Source: Calothrix sp. HK-06
GTDB lineage: Bacteria; Cyanobacteriota; Cyanobacteriia; Cyanobacteriales; Nostocaceae
Assembly (NCBI RefSeq): GCF_001904745.1
Contig: NZ_MRCD01000007.1
Coordinates: 1 to 64,000, forward strand
Direction: 5' to 3'
DNA length: 64,000 nt
Every line of letters begins with the position of its first letter. Within the stretch, counting starts at the first letter, position 1. Below are positions 1-8,541 of this stretch, in pieces. The notes under the pieces are model-generated. The model ran no database searches, was not told the DNA's origin, and saw only the letters and a list, made by a program, of their open reading frames with translations. Both the position numbers and the translations under genes were made by a program.

Positions 1-12
1 TTACAAAAATGA

Positions 13-3000
13 CTACATAGATGTGAATTTCATTTGACAAATCACATCGTTATAATCTTTGTCGCCGCCCATTGCTTGGTCTTCAAAGCCAAAAGTGTTG
101 GTTCCTAACAATCGAACATGGCTAGCTTTGCCTGTGTTGGCGCCTAAGAATGAGCAATAAAATTTTGGGTCATTTGCAGTATCGCTATCGAGAAGTGCAT
201 CTGCTGTGCCATTAGCAATAATAAATGGAGCAAAAATTGCACCAGCTTCAAATATTCCGCTAAATGTTGCTGTCGTTTGGTTTGTTACGCTCATGTCCAT
301 ACCAGAAACGCGCGCTTTTACAGCAGCTTGAGCATAGAGAGCATCTTCCGGACGAAGGTCGATAGTACCATCATTGTTGGTATCAATACCACCGTTTTCA
401 TCATTAACCCGGTAAAAACCAATCAAATTATCGAATGCTGCTTCTCTATGAAGTTTAAATTCGGCTTTGATTTTAGTTTTGACTTCACGGAAATCTAAGA
501 GTTCTCCCTGTGACTTACCTTGGAGATTGGAACCTAAAGGCAATTCCCCATCAGTAGCTTTAATTTTGACTTTGAAATTTCCGCCTTTTTTAGTGTCTTT
601 AAAATCTAGCTCAAATCCATCGTCTCCCATGTCAAGAGTTTGGAAGTTTGTACTTGAAGAAAAGATGACTTCATTATACGAGCTTTGTCCAGATAGCACA
701 GCATTGGTAGTGCTATTGTTAACCATGTAAAATCTTATGTTTGTACTTGAGCTAAATTCCAGTACGCTGCTCAAGTCATCAAAACTAAAACCTTGAGGGA
801 GATTTGCAATAGGTGAGCAAATGACTTTTGCGCGCGCAAATGCTGCTTGTGCGTAACCTGCTGCACCTGGAGCAATGCCGTTGATTGTACCTTGAGCATC
901 ATCAACAGTAAATACACTTAGCTCATTGACAGATTTAAAATTCTGTTCTTTGAGCTTAAATGAGATTTTGACTTTACCGTTACCATTATTAGTTTTGCTC
1001 TTGAAGCTAAAGGTATCATCACTAATCTTAATTAGTTGGGTAATTTTTGTGTCTGTAGTTCCAGTACTTAGATTAGAGTCTTTGAAATTCAGCGTCAAAT
1101 CCTTATCAAAGAAGAGTCCACCAGCATCGGTAGTGCGAACACGAAGCTTATAACTTGATTTAGTTGCAGAAGCTTTAATTTTTAGGCTACCTCCTTCAAT
1201 CGTAAAGGCATCATTATCATAACCGTCAGTTCCTGCTAACAAGCTATAAGTATACTTATCGCTCTTGTTCAAGTCTACACTTCCGAATGTCGCGACTTCT
1301 ATCCCAGCAGTTATTGTTCCACTGAAACTAATCGCATTCAATATCAAATCTGTGGGAGCAGAATTTATATCTAAGCTAGCTGTATATGCTTGGGTACTGT
1401 ATTCATAGTCATCACTTATTTTAAACTCGAACTTAGCATACCCATCACCACTGGCATCACTAGCCGATTTAAACTTTAACTTAGTAAGGTCTGCTTTGAG
1501 AATTTTTTGATTAACGGTAATAGCTTCACCACTGCCAACAATGTTATCGCTGTTGATATCCAAGAAAAACTCGCCCTTGGTAGGCAGTTGAGTTATTTCT
1601 ATCTCTTTAAGACTGTCATCTTTATCAGTATCAGCAAAGTTAAAGTCAGTTGCCGCAAAAGTATAAACTGCGCCTTTATTTACAATAATATTCGTGTTGG
1701 CAGCAGTGGGAAGCGCGTTTTTGTAAAGGACTTGCAAACCATTCCCACCGTTAGCAGCGTAGAGATATTTTCCTACGGAGGCTAAATCAAAGAGTTGGTC
1801 AGTAGTTGAGTAGCTACTTTGAAGAGTGGGTTTAGTCGGGTCGCTGATGTCAATGACTTGCACTCCCTGATAGTTGTCAGCAACATAAGCTATATTTCCA
1901 TCTATGGCAATACCATAGACATACTCCATTCCATCGTAAGAGCCTTTTTTAGTTGGTTTAGTTGGGTCACTAATATCAATAATTGAAAGACTTGAGGCGC
2001 CACTAACATAAGCTAGGTTTCCGACCACGGTTACACCATAGATACTATCTGAGGTTTGGTAAGTACCTTTGAGACTGGGGTTCGCTGGGTTACTGATATC
2101 TATGATGGAAAGACCTGCACTACCATCAGCAACATCAGCAACATAAGCAACATAAGCAAGATTGCCTACTAAAGTTACGTTTTGGGCATCACCGAGTGTA
2201 TTATATTCACCTTTTTTAACAGGGTTACTTGGGTTACTGATGTCAATAATTTGCAGACCTGCACCACCATCAGCAACGTAGGCATAGTTCCCTACAACAG
2301 TTACGCTATCAGCAGAAATTAGGGTATTATAAGCACCTTTAAAGATGGGGCTTTTAGGGTTGATGATGTCAATAATTTGCAGACTGGGAGTGCTTCCTAG
2401 GTCGCCTGGAACACCGTCTGCAACATAAGCATAATTTCCTACTACAGATACACCTCTAGCGTAGCCTGGGCTGTCAAATGTACTTACTAGAGTAGGCTTA
2501 GTTGGGTCACTGATATCAATAATAGATAGACCCTTATTACCGTCACCAACATAAGCATAGTTCCCAACCACAGTTATACCCCAAGCCAAGCCAGGAGTGT
2601 CGCTAGTACCTTTGTTGACAATACCAAGTACCGACGAATAAGCATCCACAACTTCACTTGTAAATGCTCTTTGATGAGAAACTGCGCCAATACTAACTTC
2701 TAAATTCCAGTCACCACCAAGATTCACATTACCTGTTTTTGTGGCAGAAGCGCCGATATTAGCACCAGTAAGTTTGTGTAACTTGGTGATAAATTCTTCT
2801 CCAGCATCTCCACTCGCAACATTACAACCGTACAGAAGCAACGAGCTTTCTTTGGGTAATGAAGCGAACCACTCTTGCAACTGCTCAGTATAATGCAGCA
2901 GGTTATTGAGTTCAAGAGTGCCGTTGCCTAAGTACAGGGTTCCAGGGGCGCCGTGGGAAACGATGTGAACGTTTTCTACTCCATGATACCGTGAAAGTGC

Positions 3001-3132
3001 AGATGTTATTTGTGCTACTCCATCTTGGGCAGCGTCTAGAACAACTGTTTTGATGCCTGAAGTGACGAATTGCAAGAGTATTTCGTAGTTATCTACAGCC
3101 GAATCAATAAACAGAATGCTAGTATTTTTCAT
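13..3132 (-). CDS. DUF4347 / LVIVD-repeat / cadherin-like / DUF4114 exoprotein
   Basis: Large predicted surface or secreted protein of about 1039 residues. Domain order: an N-terminal DUF4347 module (residues about 4-165); a run of LVIVD beta-propeller-like repeats with the recurring core GNYAYVADG...L.IIDISNP (about 170-475); cadherin-like segments (about 485-690); a linker; and a C-terminal DUF4114 module ending in FGFEDQ...DKDYNDVI. The DUF4347 part carries a His-Gly pair (VSHG, about H60) and a Cys in LLLYGC (about C103), spaced like a clan CD (caspase-like) peptidase dyad. No classical signal peptide is visible; in cyanobacteria such proteins are commonly thought to leave by a type I route, which is inference here. 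Start: the ATG at 3132 matches the usual DUF4347 beginning (MKNTSILFIDSA). A TTG at 3195 with GAGGA upstream would add 21 residues. Confidence 0.85.
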   Translation of the reverse strand: MKNTSILFIDSAVDNYEILLQFVTSGIKTVVLDAAQDGVAQITSALSRYHGVENVHIVSHGAPGTLYLGNGTLELNNLLHYTEQLQEWFASLPKESSLLLYGCNVASGDAGEEFITKLHKLTGANIGASATKTGNVNLGGDWNLEVSIGAVSHQRAFTSEVVDAYSSVLGIVNKGTSDTPGLAWGITVVGNYAYVGDGNKGLSIIDISDPTKPTLVSTFDSPGYARGVSVVGNYAYVADGVPGDLGSTPSLQIIDIINPKSPIFKGAYNTLISADSVTVVGNYAYVADGGAGLQIIDISNPSNPVKKGEYNTLGDAQNVTLVGNLAYVAYVADVADGSAGLSIIDISNPANPSLKGTYQTSDSIYGVTVVGNLAYVSGASSLSIIDISDPTKPTKKGSYDGMEYVYGIAIDGNIAYVADNYQGVQVIDISDPTKPTLQSSYSTTDQLFDLASVGKYLYAANGGNGLQVLYKNALPTAANTNIIVNKGAVYTFAATDFNFADTDKDDSLKEIEITQLPTKGEFFLDINSDNIVGSGEAITVNQKILKADLTKLKFKSASDASGDGYAKFEFKISDDYEYSTQAYTASLDINSAPTDLILNAISFSGTITAGIEVATFGSVDLNKSDKYTYSLLAGTDGYDNDAFTIEGGSLKIKASATKSSYKLRVRTTDAGGLFFDKDLTLNFKDSNLSTGTTDTKITQLIKISDDTFSFKSKTNNGNGKVKISFKLKEQNFKSVNELSVFTVDDAQGTINGIAPGAAGYAQAAFARAKVICSPIANLPQGFSFDDLSSVLEFSSSTNIRFYMVNNSTTNAVLSGQSSYNEVIFSSSTNFQTLDMGDDGFELDFKDTKKGGNFKVKIKATDGELPLGSNLQGKSQGELLDFREVKTKIKAEFKLHREAAFDNLIGFYRVNDENGGIDTNNDGTIDLRPEDALYAQAAVKARVSGMDMSVTNQTTATFSGIFEAGAIFAPFIIANGTADALLDSDTANDPKFYCSFLGANTGKASHVRLLGTNTFGFEDQAMGGDKDYNDVICQMKFTSM

Positions 3133-3597
3133 TTTTGATGTAAAAATAAACACTTTTTCATCCTTATACTTCCCAAAAATACTGCTAATTAACAAGCTGT
3201 CCTCAAATTTTATATTTGTAATGTTAAGAAATATTACAGTTCCAGCGAGGATAAATCCTCTCTAAACATATCCTCGCTTGAAAATTAATATGTTTTTTCA
3301 CAGGCAGGGATGCGTATGCCACAAAGACAAAATATTTAATTATAGATTAAGGAATTGTTATGAAATGTAAATTTTTTATTGAAACTGAATAATTTTTTAA
3401 GAAAATATTTAGAATTCTGTGATAGTCAGATTTCGTCAAAAACTCAGTTATTTTACCGTTTTGAAGGTAAATAACCCAACATCGTTGGTACTGTAGAAAA
3501 TTGCAGCGAAAGAGCAAGATGTAACAAAATCTACTAAAACTTAGTGTCAAATCAGCTAAGTTGATAACAGCCACAAATGTAATTCAGGCTACAAACA
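3133..3597. other. Intergenic region, divergent exoprotein / lysR promoters
   Basis: AT-rich stretch between two divergent genes, so it should hold both promoters. It contains an inverted repeat AGCGAGGATA (3244-3253) / TATCCTCGCT (3269-3278) with a 15-nt loop, about 110 bases upstream of the exoprotein start. A 75-codon reading frame on the minus strand (3347-3574) has no recognisable features and is not called. Confidence 0.5.
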
Positions 3598-4548
3598 ATG
3601 CGACTAGAGCAGCTGCAAGCTTTTCTGGGTATTGCTGAAGCTGGTAGTTTTCAAGGAGCAGCGCGTAAATGCGGTGTAACACAATCTACTATCAGTCGTC
3701 AAATTCAGGCATTAGAAGGGGACTTGGGGTGTGAACTATTTCACCGTACAAGTCAGGCAAAATTGACGCTTGCGGGTGAGCGGTTGTTGCCACGCGCGCG
3801 TAAAATATGTGCTGAATGGCAAAGCGCGACGCAGGAAATAGCTGATTTGGTTTCTGGAAAGCAACCAGAGCTATGTGTTGCAGCTATTCACTCGCTATGT
3901 GCTTATTACTTACCGCCAGTATTACAGCAATTTTGCCACGATTACCCAGATGTTCAATTGCGAGTAACTTCGTTAGGTAGTGACCGTGCATTAAAAGTTC
4001 TCAAAGATGGTTTGGTTGATTTGGCTATCGTGATGAACAATCGTTTCTTGACTACGGGTCGCGAAATGATTGTAGAAACACTATACGAGGAACCAATTGA
4101 GGTTTTAGTCGCAGTTAACCATCCTTTGGCACAATATGACATGGTTCCTTGGGCGGAGTTAGTCAATTACCCGCAAGTTGTGTTTAAAGATGGGTATGGA
4201 ATGCAAAGGTTAGTACAAGATAAATTTGAGCGACTCGAAGCAACTTTACAAGCGGCTTTAGAAGTAAATACGCTTGATGCTTTTAGAGGAGTGGTTCGAC
4301 AAGGTGAATTTGTAGCGTTACTGCCATATTCAGCTTTAGTCGAAGCACGCAATGACCCCACCCTTGCAGTTCGTCCCCTTGCTGGTAACAGTAGTCTTTT
4401 AAACGAGACCACATCGAATATGACCCGTCGAGTCGTTATGGTAACTACTAATGACCGTTTGCAAATTCCCCCAATTCAACATTTCTGGCAGTTGGTGCGT
4501 CAACATATACCACCTCAGTTTGCTTTGGATATGCGAAACGCAAGTTAA
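3598..4548 (+). CDS. LysR-family transcriptional regulator
   Basis: 316-residue LysR-type regulator. The N-terminal winged helix-turn-helix (residues about 3-62) shows the classic pattern LQAFLGIAEAGSFQGAARKC followed by TQSTISRQIQALE and LF.R. The rest (about 90-295) is the effector-binding domain, with typical segments such as GLVDLAIV and HPLAQ. Length is normal for the family. It sits 23 bp upstream of the TrpD2-like gene on the same strand, so it is likely co-transcribed with it; LysR proteins usually regulate a neighbour and themselves, so that gene is the first target to consider. The inducer cannot be read from sequence. Confidence 0.92.
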   Translation: MRLEQLQAFLGIAEAGSFQGAARKCGVTQSTISRQIQALEGDLGCELFHRTSQAKLTLAGERLLPRARKICAEWQSATQEIADLVSGKQPELCVAAIHSLCAYYLPPVLQQFCHDYPDVQLRVTSLGSDRALKVLKDGLVDLAIVMNNRFLTTGREMIVETLYEEPIEVLVAVNHPLAQYDMVPWAELVNYPQVVFKDGYGMQRLVQDKFERLEATLQAALEVNTLDAFRGVVRQGEFVALLPYSALVEARNDPTLAVRPLAGNSSLLNETTSNMTRRVVMVTTNDRLQIPPIQHFWQLVRQHIPPQFALDMRNAS

Positions 4549-4571
4549 TTATTGGTGAAACGGTAAATAAT

Positions 4572-5651
4572 ATGAGTAATAAATTTCGGGATTTGCTTAA
4601 AAAAGTTGGCAGTGGAAACCATACTTCTGAAAATCTAACTCGTAATGAGGCCTTAGAAGCTACTAAAATGATGCTGCTGGGTGAAGCAACACCAGCGCAA
4701 ATTGGTGCATTTATGATTGCTCACCGCATTCGGCGCCCAACTGGCGAGGAATTAGCGGGTATGTTAGATGCCTATAATGAGCTTGGCCCAAAGCTTAGAC
4801 AAATTGAGAATCAACGTCAGGTCATAGTTTTGGGTATACCTTATGATGGTCGTACTCGCACGGCGCCAATCAGTCCCATTACAGCTTTATTACTCGCAGC
4901 AGCAGGACAACCTGTTGTTATGCATGGTGGAAATCGTTTGCCAACTAAATATGGTTTACCTTTAATAGAAGTATGGCAGTCATTAGGAGTTGACTGGACT
5001 TTAATCTCATTCGAGAAACTAGAGCAAGTATTTGAGCAAACAGGTATTGCTTTAGTATACACACCCAAACATTTTCCTTTGACTAATGCAATTTGGGAAT
5101 ATCGCGACCAATTGGGTAAACGACCTCCATTGGCCACAATGGAATTAATATGGAACCCTTATGATGGTGATGCTCATATTATTTCTGGATTCGTTCATCC
5201 TCCTACCGAAGGAATGTTTCAAACGGCTTTAGGATTACAAGGTATTACTAAATTTACTACTGTTAAGGGGTTAGAAGGTAGCTGTGATTTAGCACGCGAC
5301 CGTAGTGCCATAATCGGTTTAGGCTCTACTGTATCTCAAACTGCATCAATCGAACGCTTAATAAAGGCGCCTCGTGATTACAACTTTACAACCCAAGATG
5401 TACCATTGACATCTACTCAAGAACTAATTATACACATCAAAGCAACGCTTACAGGTTCAAATTGTGAACTTATGCAAAGTACATTATGGAATGGAGGCTT
5501 TTATCTGTGGCGTAGTGGTATATGTGAGGATATCCAAGCAGGTATCGCCAAAACTGAAGAACTCCTTAGCAATGGAACTGTCCTTAAAAAACTCGAAGAA
5601 GTATCTCGTGCAATTACTACAGTCTGCCAAAATATCTTTCAACCAGCTTAA
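4572..5651 (+). CDS. TrpD2/YbiB-like anthranilate phosphoribosyltransferase-family protein
   Basis: 359-residue member of the glycosyltransferase family 3 / anthranilate phosphoribosyltransferase fold. It has the N-terminal helical region (FRDLLKKVGSG...LTRNEALEATKMML...AQIGAFMIAHRIRRPTGEE) and a central alpha/beta domain. The PRPP-binding GTGGD motif of true TrpD enzymes is absent: the equivalent segment reads LGIPYDGRTRTAP (residues about 93-105), followed by PVVMHGGNRLPTKYG. This substitution is typical of the TrpD2/YbiB subfamily; in E. coli, YbiB binds nucleic acid and is LexA-regulated. A role in tryptophan synthesis is therefore unlikely. The gene is paired with an upstream lysR. The function in cyanobacteria is unknown to me. 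Confidence 0.82.
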   Translation: MSNKFRDLLKKVGSGNHTSENLTRNEALEATKMMLLGEATPAQIGAFMIAHRIRRPTGEELAGMLDAYNELGPKLRQIENQRQVIVLGIPYDGRTRTAPISPITALLLAAAGQPVVMHGGNRLPTKYGLPLIEVWQSLGVDWTLISFEKLEQVFEQTGIALVYTPKHFPLTNAIWEYRDQLGKRPPLATMELIWNPYDGDAHIISGFVHPPTEGMFQTALGLQGITKFTTVKGLEGSCDLARDRSAIIGLGSTVSQTASIERLIKAPRDYNFTTQDVPLTSTQELIIHIKATLTGSNCELMQSTLWNGGFYLWRSGICEDIQAGIAKTEELLSNGTVLKKLEEVSRAITTVCQNIFQPA

Positions 5652-5671
5652 ATTTTACTTCGGTGCCCTCT

Positions 5672-5698
5672 AAAATGTCCACAATTTGTGGACATTTT
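5672..5698. terminator. Perfect 27-bp palindrome between convergent genes
   Basis: AAAATGTCCACAA and TTGTGGACATTTT form 13-bp perfect arms around one T, 20 bases after the TrpD2-like stop. A further half-site TGTGGACATTT follows at about 5703. It is probably a bidirectional terminator for the two convergent genes. The extra half-site means an operator is also possible. Confidence 0.55.
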
Positions 5699-5826
5699 GC
5701 TGTGGACATTTGTTATTACCAGATTTTCATTTAAGTATAAATAATATTTTTAGTAACAAATGTAACAAATTTCCCGATGTCAATGACAGTTGAGATACAG
5801 GAGCTTTCATACATTTTTTAATATAT

Positions 5827-6744
5827 TTAAAACTTATCTATAGACTTATCTATATTTAATACCAAACCTTCGTGTGCCAGTACTGCTGAATCAAAGACTG
5901 ATTTAACCTTTGTTTGCATTCCATCAAGAAAATCATCATTATCATCAGGATGATGATGTGAAATAACCAAACGCTTAACCTCACTTTTGGACGCTAAGTC
6001 AACAGCAGCTTGCCAGGGTAAATCATCATTTTGATGGTTTCGTGGTGTCAGTTCTGTATAAGTTGAGTTAGCAATCAACAAATCCGCACCTTGTACTAAC
6101 TCAATCACGTTTGCTAATTCAACGTCATCAACACTATTACTCAAATCTGTAATATAAGCAACGCTATAAGAGTTCCAACTAATTCGATAGCCAATCGATT
6201 TCTGAGTATGGTTAATTAAAGCAGTAGTTATTGTAACATCATCTAAAGTAATTACACGGTTTGGAGTTAAATAACAGAACGCTAACTCTGACTGCATTAC
6301 TTGCAGTGGATATGGAAAGTGGGGTTGTAGCATTTGGTCACCCAAACACTGTTTAATTGAGGCGCCGTTACTTGCAGCGCTACCATAAATGTGAAGATTA
6401 TTATTAGCAACAAACGCAGGAGCGAAAAAGGGAAACCCTTGAATACGATTAGACTGGGAGTTGGTAAAAAATAAATGCGTGCTGAGAGGAGCATCTCTAA
6501 ACAGCAAACTTTTACCCAAACTTCTTAAACCAGTACCACCATCAAAAATCAAGTGTTTACCAGCTACAAACATTTCAACACAAGCAGTATTTCCCCCATA
6601 ACGGTCAGTGCTACTACCAGGTGTTGGAATTAAACCTCGTACACCCCAAAATTGTACGGCAAAATTTCCCGCTTGCCTAGAGCACAAAGAAACCCTTGAA
6701 GAGTCTTTAAGTAGGTAATCTGGAGCTGATGACATCTCTTTCAT
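5827..6744 (-). CDS. Metallo-beta-lactamase-fold protein lacking the HxHxDH motif (pseudoenzyme)
   Basis: 305 residues with the sequence frame of a cyanobacterial MBL-fold hydrolase: FWGVRGLIPTPG...RYGGNTACVE (residues 32-56), IFDGGTGLRSLG, and later YITDLSN (D200) and ISHHHPDDND (H263-265). At the place where the family has THTHWDHIQGFPFF, this protein reads TNSQSNRIQGFP (residues 94-105), so the two His, the Asp and the third His of HxHxDH are Asn, Gln, Asn and Arg. The surrounding residues are well conserved, so this is not a frameshift. Metal-dependent hydrolysis is therefore unlikely; a binding or structural role is inferred. The gene starts 15 bp after panD and is probably in one operon with it. 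Confidence 0.85.
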   Translation of the reverse strand: MKEMSSAPDYLLKDSSRVSLCSRQAGNFAVQFWGVRGLIPTPGSSTDRYGGNTACVEMFVAGKHLIFDGGTGLRSLGKSLLFRDAPLSTHLFFTNSQSNRIQGFPFFAPAFVANNNLHIYGSAASNGASIKQCLGDQMLQPHFPYPLQVMQSELAFCYLTPNRVITLDDVTITTALINHTQKSIGYRISWNSYSVAYITDLSNSVDDVELANVIELVQGADLLIANSTYTELTPRNHQNDDLPWQAAVDLASKSEVKRLVISHHHPDDNDDFLDGMQTKVKSVFDSAVLAHEGLVLNIDKSIDKF

Positions 6745-6759
6745 TAGACATTTTCATGT

Positions 6760-7149
6760 TCAGGAATGGTTTGACGATAGCAGGTCATCATAGTGTCGCA
6801 CTTCTAAAAGTCGATTTTTTTCGTCTACAAGTACAACCGTCGGAGAGAAAGTTTTTAACTCATCCGTTGTGAACTGCCCGTAAGACATTATAATCAAGCG
6901 ATCCCCTAAAATGCCTAGACGTGCCGCAGCCCCATTTAGTTCTATTGCTCCTGAATTAGCTGGTGCGGGAATTGCATAAGTCGTGAAACGCTCACCGTTA
7001 TTGATGTTGACAACTTGTACCTGCTCGTAAGGTAAAATCCCTGATTTATCTAATAATACTTGGTCAATACTAATACTACCAACATAGTTGATATTTGCTG
7101 CCGTCAGAGTGCAGTTATGAATCTTCGCCAAAAGAATTGTACGATACAT
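6760..7149 (-). CDS. panD: Aspartate 1-decarboxylase
   Basis: 129-residue cytosolic pyruvoyl enzyme that makes beta-alanine from L-aspartate for pantothenate and coenzyme A. Visible family features: an N-terminal [16 protein letters not shown] with Lys9, the self-processing site Gly24-Ser25 in YVGSISID (Ser25 becomes the pyruvoyl group), Arg54 and Tyr58 in GERFTTYAI, and [20 protein letters not shown]. Length is normal. It is the upstream gene of a pair with the MBL-fold pseudoenzyme. No clear Shine-Dalgarno sequence is visible; the start matches the family exactly. Confidence 0.96.
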   Translation of the reverse strand: MYRTILLAKIHNCTLTAANINYVGSISIDQVLLDKSGILPYEQVQVVNINNGERFTTYAIPAPANSGAIELNGAAARLGILGDRLIIMSYGQFTTDELKTFSPTVVLVDEKNRLLEVRHYDDLLSSNHS

Positions 7150-7166
7150 CTGAATAAGTTAGGAGG

Positions 7167-7460
7167 GGGGCGGGTTTACGAAATTTATAATTATAACTAG
7201 GGTATGGGTTAACCCGCCCGTACAGGAGGGGCGGAGTTATGAGTGTAATGGTAATGAAGGCGCCTTTATGGCTTTAGTAGAAGTTCATTCAAGATTTTCA
7301 CACTCAAAAACTACCACACTTCAAGAGTACATCTTATTCCTGATACTAACTCCAGACGCGACATCCAAGGCATCTCTACAATTTCCAACTCCGCTTTTCC
7401 TGTAGACGGGCGGGTTAACCCATACCCTAGTTATAATTATAAATTTCGTAAACCCGCCCC
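7167..7460. repeat. 55-bp perfect inverted repeat pair with about 184-bp spacer (MITE-like)
   Basis: The left arm at 7167-7221 is the exact reverse complement of 7406-7460. Each arm is itself bounded by GGGGCGGGTTTACG and TTAACCCGCCCGT, the same ends as the two repeats near 11.9 kb. Pairing continues imperfectly inward (ACAGGAGGGGCGGAGTT against ACAGGAAAAGCGGAGTT in complement). The spacer has no coding frame of note. The element fills the gap between panD and ppa, so both arms may also act as terminators or transcript-stability hairpins. Confidence 0.8.
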
Positions 7461-7477
7461 TTTGCGCCTCCGCACTT

Positions 7478-7990
7478 TTATTTGGCGCCAGCTTTAATAC
7501 ACTTGTCAACTAGAGGTTGAACCTTATCAACATCTTGCCAACCAAGAATTTCAGTAACTTTCTTTTCTAAATTCTTGTAGCTGCGGAAGAATTCGGCAAT
7601 TTCATCTAGTTTGTGCGGAGCAAGGTCATTAAGAGATTTAACGTGAGCATAGCGCGGGTCTTTGTCGGGAACGCAAAGAATTTTCTCATCACGGTCACCA
7701 CCGTCAATCATCTCTAACATGCCAATTGGTCGTGCGGCAATGACACATCCAGGAAAGGTTGGTTCATCCATAATTACCATTCCATCTAATGGGTCACCAT
7801 CATCAGCCAAAGTGTTGGGCACAAAACCGTAATCGTAAGGATATTGTACTGACGAATATAATACGCGGTCTAAAGCAAAAGCATTCAAATCCTTATCAAA
7901 TTCGTATTTATTTTTACTCCCGCCTGTAATTTCAATCAATACGTTGATGATACCGGGTTTTGGTTGGGCTGGGATACGGGACAAATCCAC
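7478..7990 (-). CDS. ppa: Inorganic pyrophosphatase (family I)
   Basis: Soluble Mg-dependent enzyme that hydrolyses pyrophosphate to phosphate and drives biosynthetic reactions. 170 residues if translation begins at the GTG at 7990, preceded by AAGGAG at the right distance; the reading frame is open further upstream but that part has no family similarity. Signatures: [16 protein letters not shown] near the N-terminus, [20 protein letters not shown] (signature D-G-D-P-x-D metal site), KDPRY, and a C-terminal region with [11 protein letters not shown]. Length is typical of the bacterial hexameric type. Confidence 0.95.
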   Translation of the reverse strand: MDLSRIPAQPKPGIINVLIEITGGSKNKYEFDKDLNAFALDRVLYSSVQYPYDYGFVPNTLADDGDPLDGMVIMDEPTFPGCVIAARPIGMLEMIDGGDRDEKILCVPDKDPRYAHVKSLNDLAPHKLDEIAEFFRSYKNLEKKVTEILGWQDVDKVQPLVDKCIKAGAK

Positions 7991-8126
7991 AAAAAATCTC
8001 CTTGCTTCATACACACGAATACAATGGGTAGTGTTTTTCAGCCACCCGTAATAGATTTTAAGGCGAATATGTCTTCTGTTGACTAATAACTTTGTTTTCA
8101 AGCTTTTTGGCAAGTTATGTCCAAGT

Positions 8127-8160
8127 AAAAAAACTCCCCGTCCGAGAACTAGGGAGTTGA
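8127..8160 (-). terminator. Rho-independent terminator (minus strand)
   Basis: Read on the minus strand: AACTCCC, a 13-nt loop, GGGGAGTT, then a run of T. It lies about 170 bases after the stop of the small membrane protein at 8332-8541, so the mRNA has a long 3' tail or a small RNA ends here. Confidence 0.7.
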
Positions 8161-8331
8161 CAAATTACATTAAATCGTGCATGTATAAAAAATGCTTCTT
8201 GAAAACGCGCGCTTCGCTTTCTGATGAGTTATGCATTCTATACTCTACACATAGGCACTTGTGGCGCGAAAAAATTTAGCGAATGCTAAAAGTATTGAGT
8301 TATTGATTGAAAATATGCTGTTGTACGTGAT

Positions 8332-8541
8332 TTAGTCTCGACTTTGTTGCAATCTAGACGTAATTGGTTGCGGTGTGTTAATTTCGACATTATTTGATGA
8401 ATAATGAGCAATAACAAACAAAGGCAAGCCTAAAGTTAAAATTGCAATGAAAGTTCCGACAATGTCTGCCAAACGATGAGATGAACTATCAACATTAGCA
8501 GACTGACTATTAGAATTCATAAAAAACCAAAACCGTGACAT
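8332..8541 (-). CDS. Small single-span membrane protein
   Basis: 69-residue protein with one clear hydrophobic segment (IVGTFIAILTLGLPLFVIAH, about residues 27-46), a polar Ser/Asn-rich N-terminus and a polar Gln-rich C-terminus. It resembles a small conserved hypothetical membrane protein seen in many cyanobacteria; no function is known to me. The ATG at 8541 has AGGGAG about 11 bases upstream; a second ATG at 8520 would remove seven residues. Monocistronic, with a clear terminator downstream. Confidence 0.65.
   Translation of the reverse strand: MSRFWFFMNSNSQSANVDSSSHRLADIVGTFIAILTLGLPLFVIAHYSSNNVEINTPQPITSRLQQSRD

Noticed and set aside
3347-3574. 75-residue frame in the exoprotein-lysR gap
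   Set aside because: AT-rich, no ribosome site, no family pattern.
7991-8113. N-terminal extension of inorganic pyrophosphatase by 41 residues
   Set aside because: No family similarity; a GTG with AAGGAG at the right distance gives the normal 170-residue protein.
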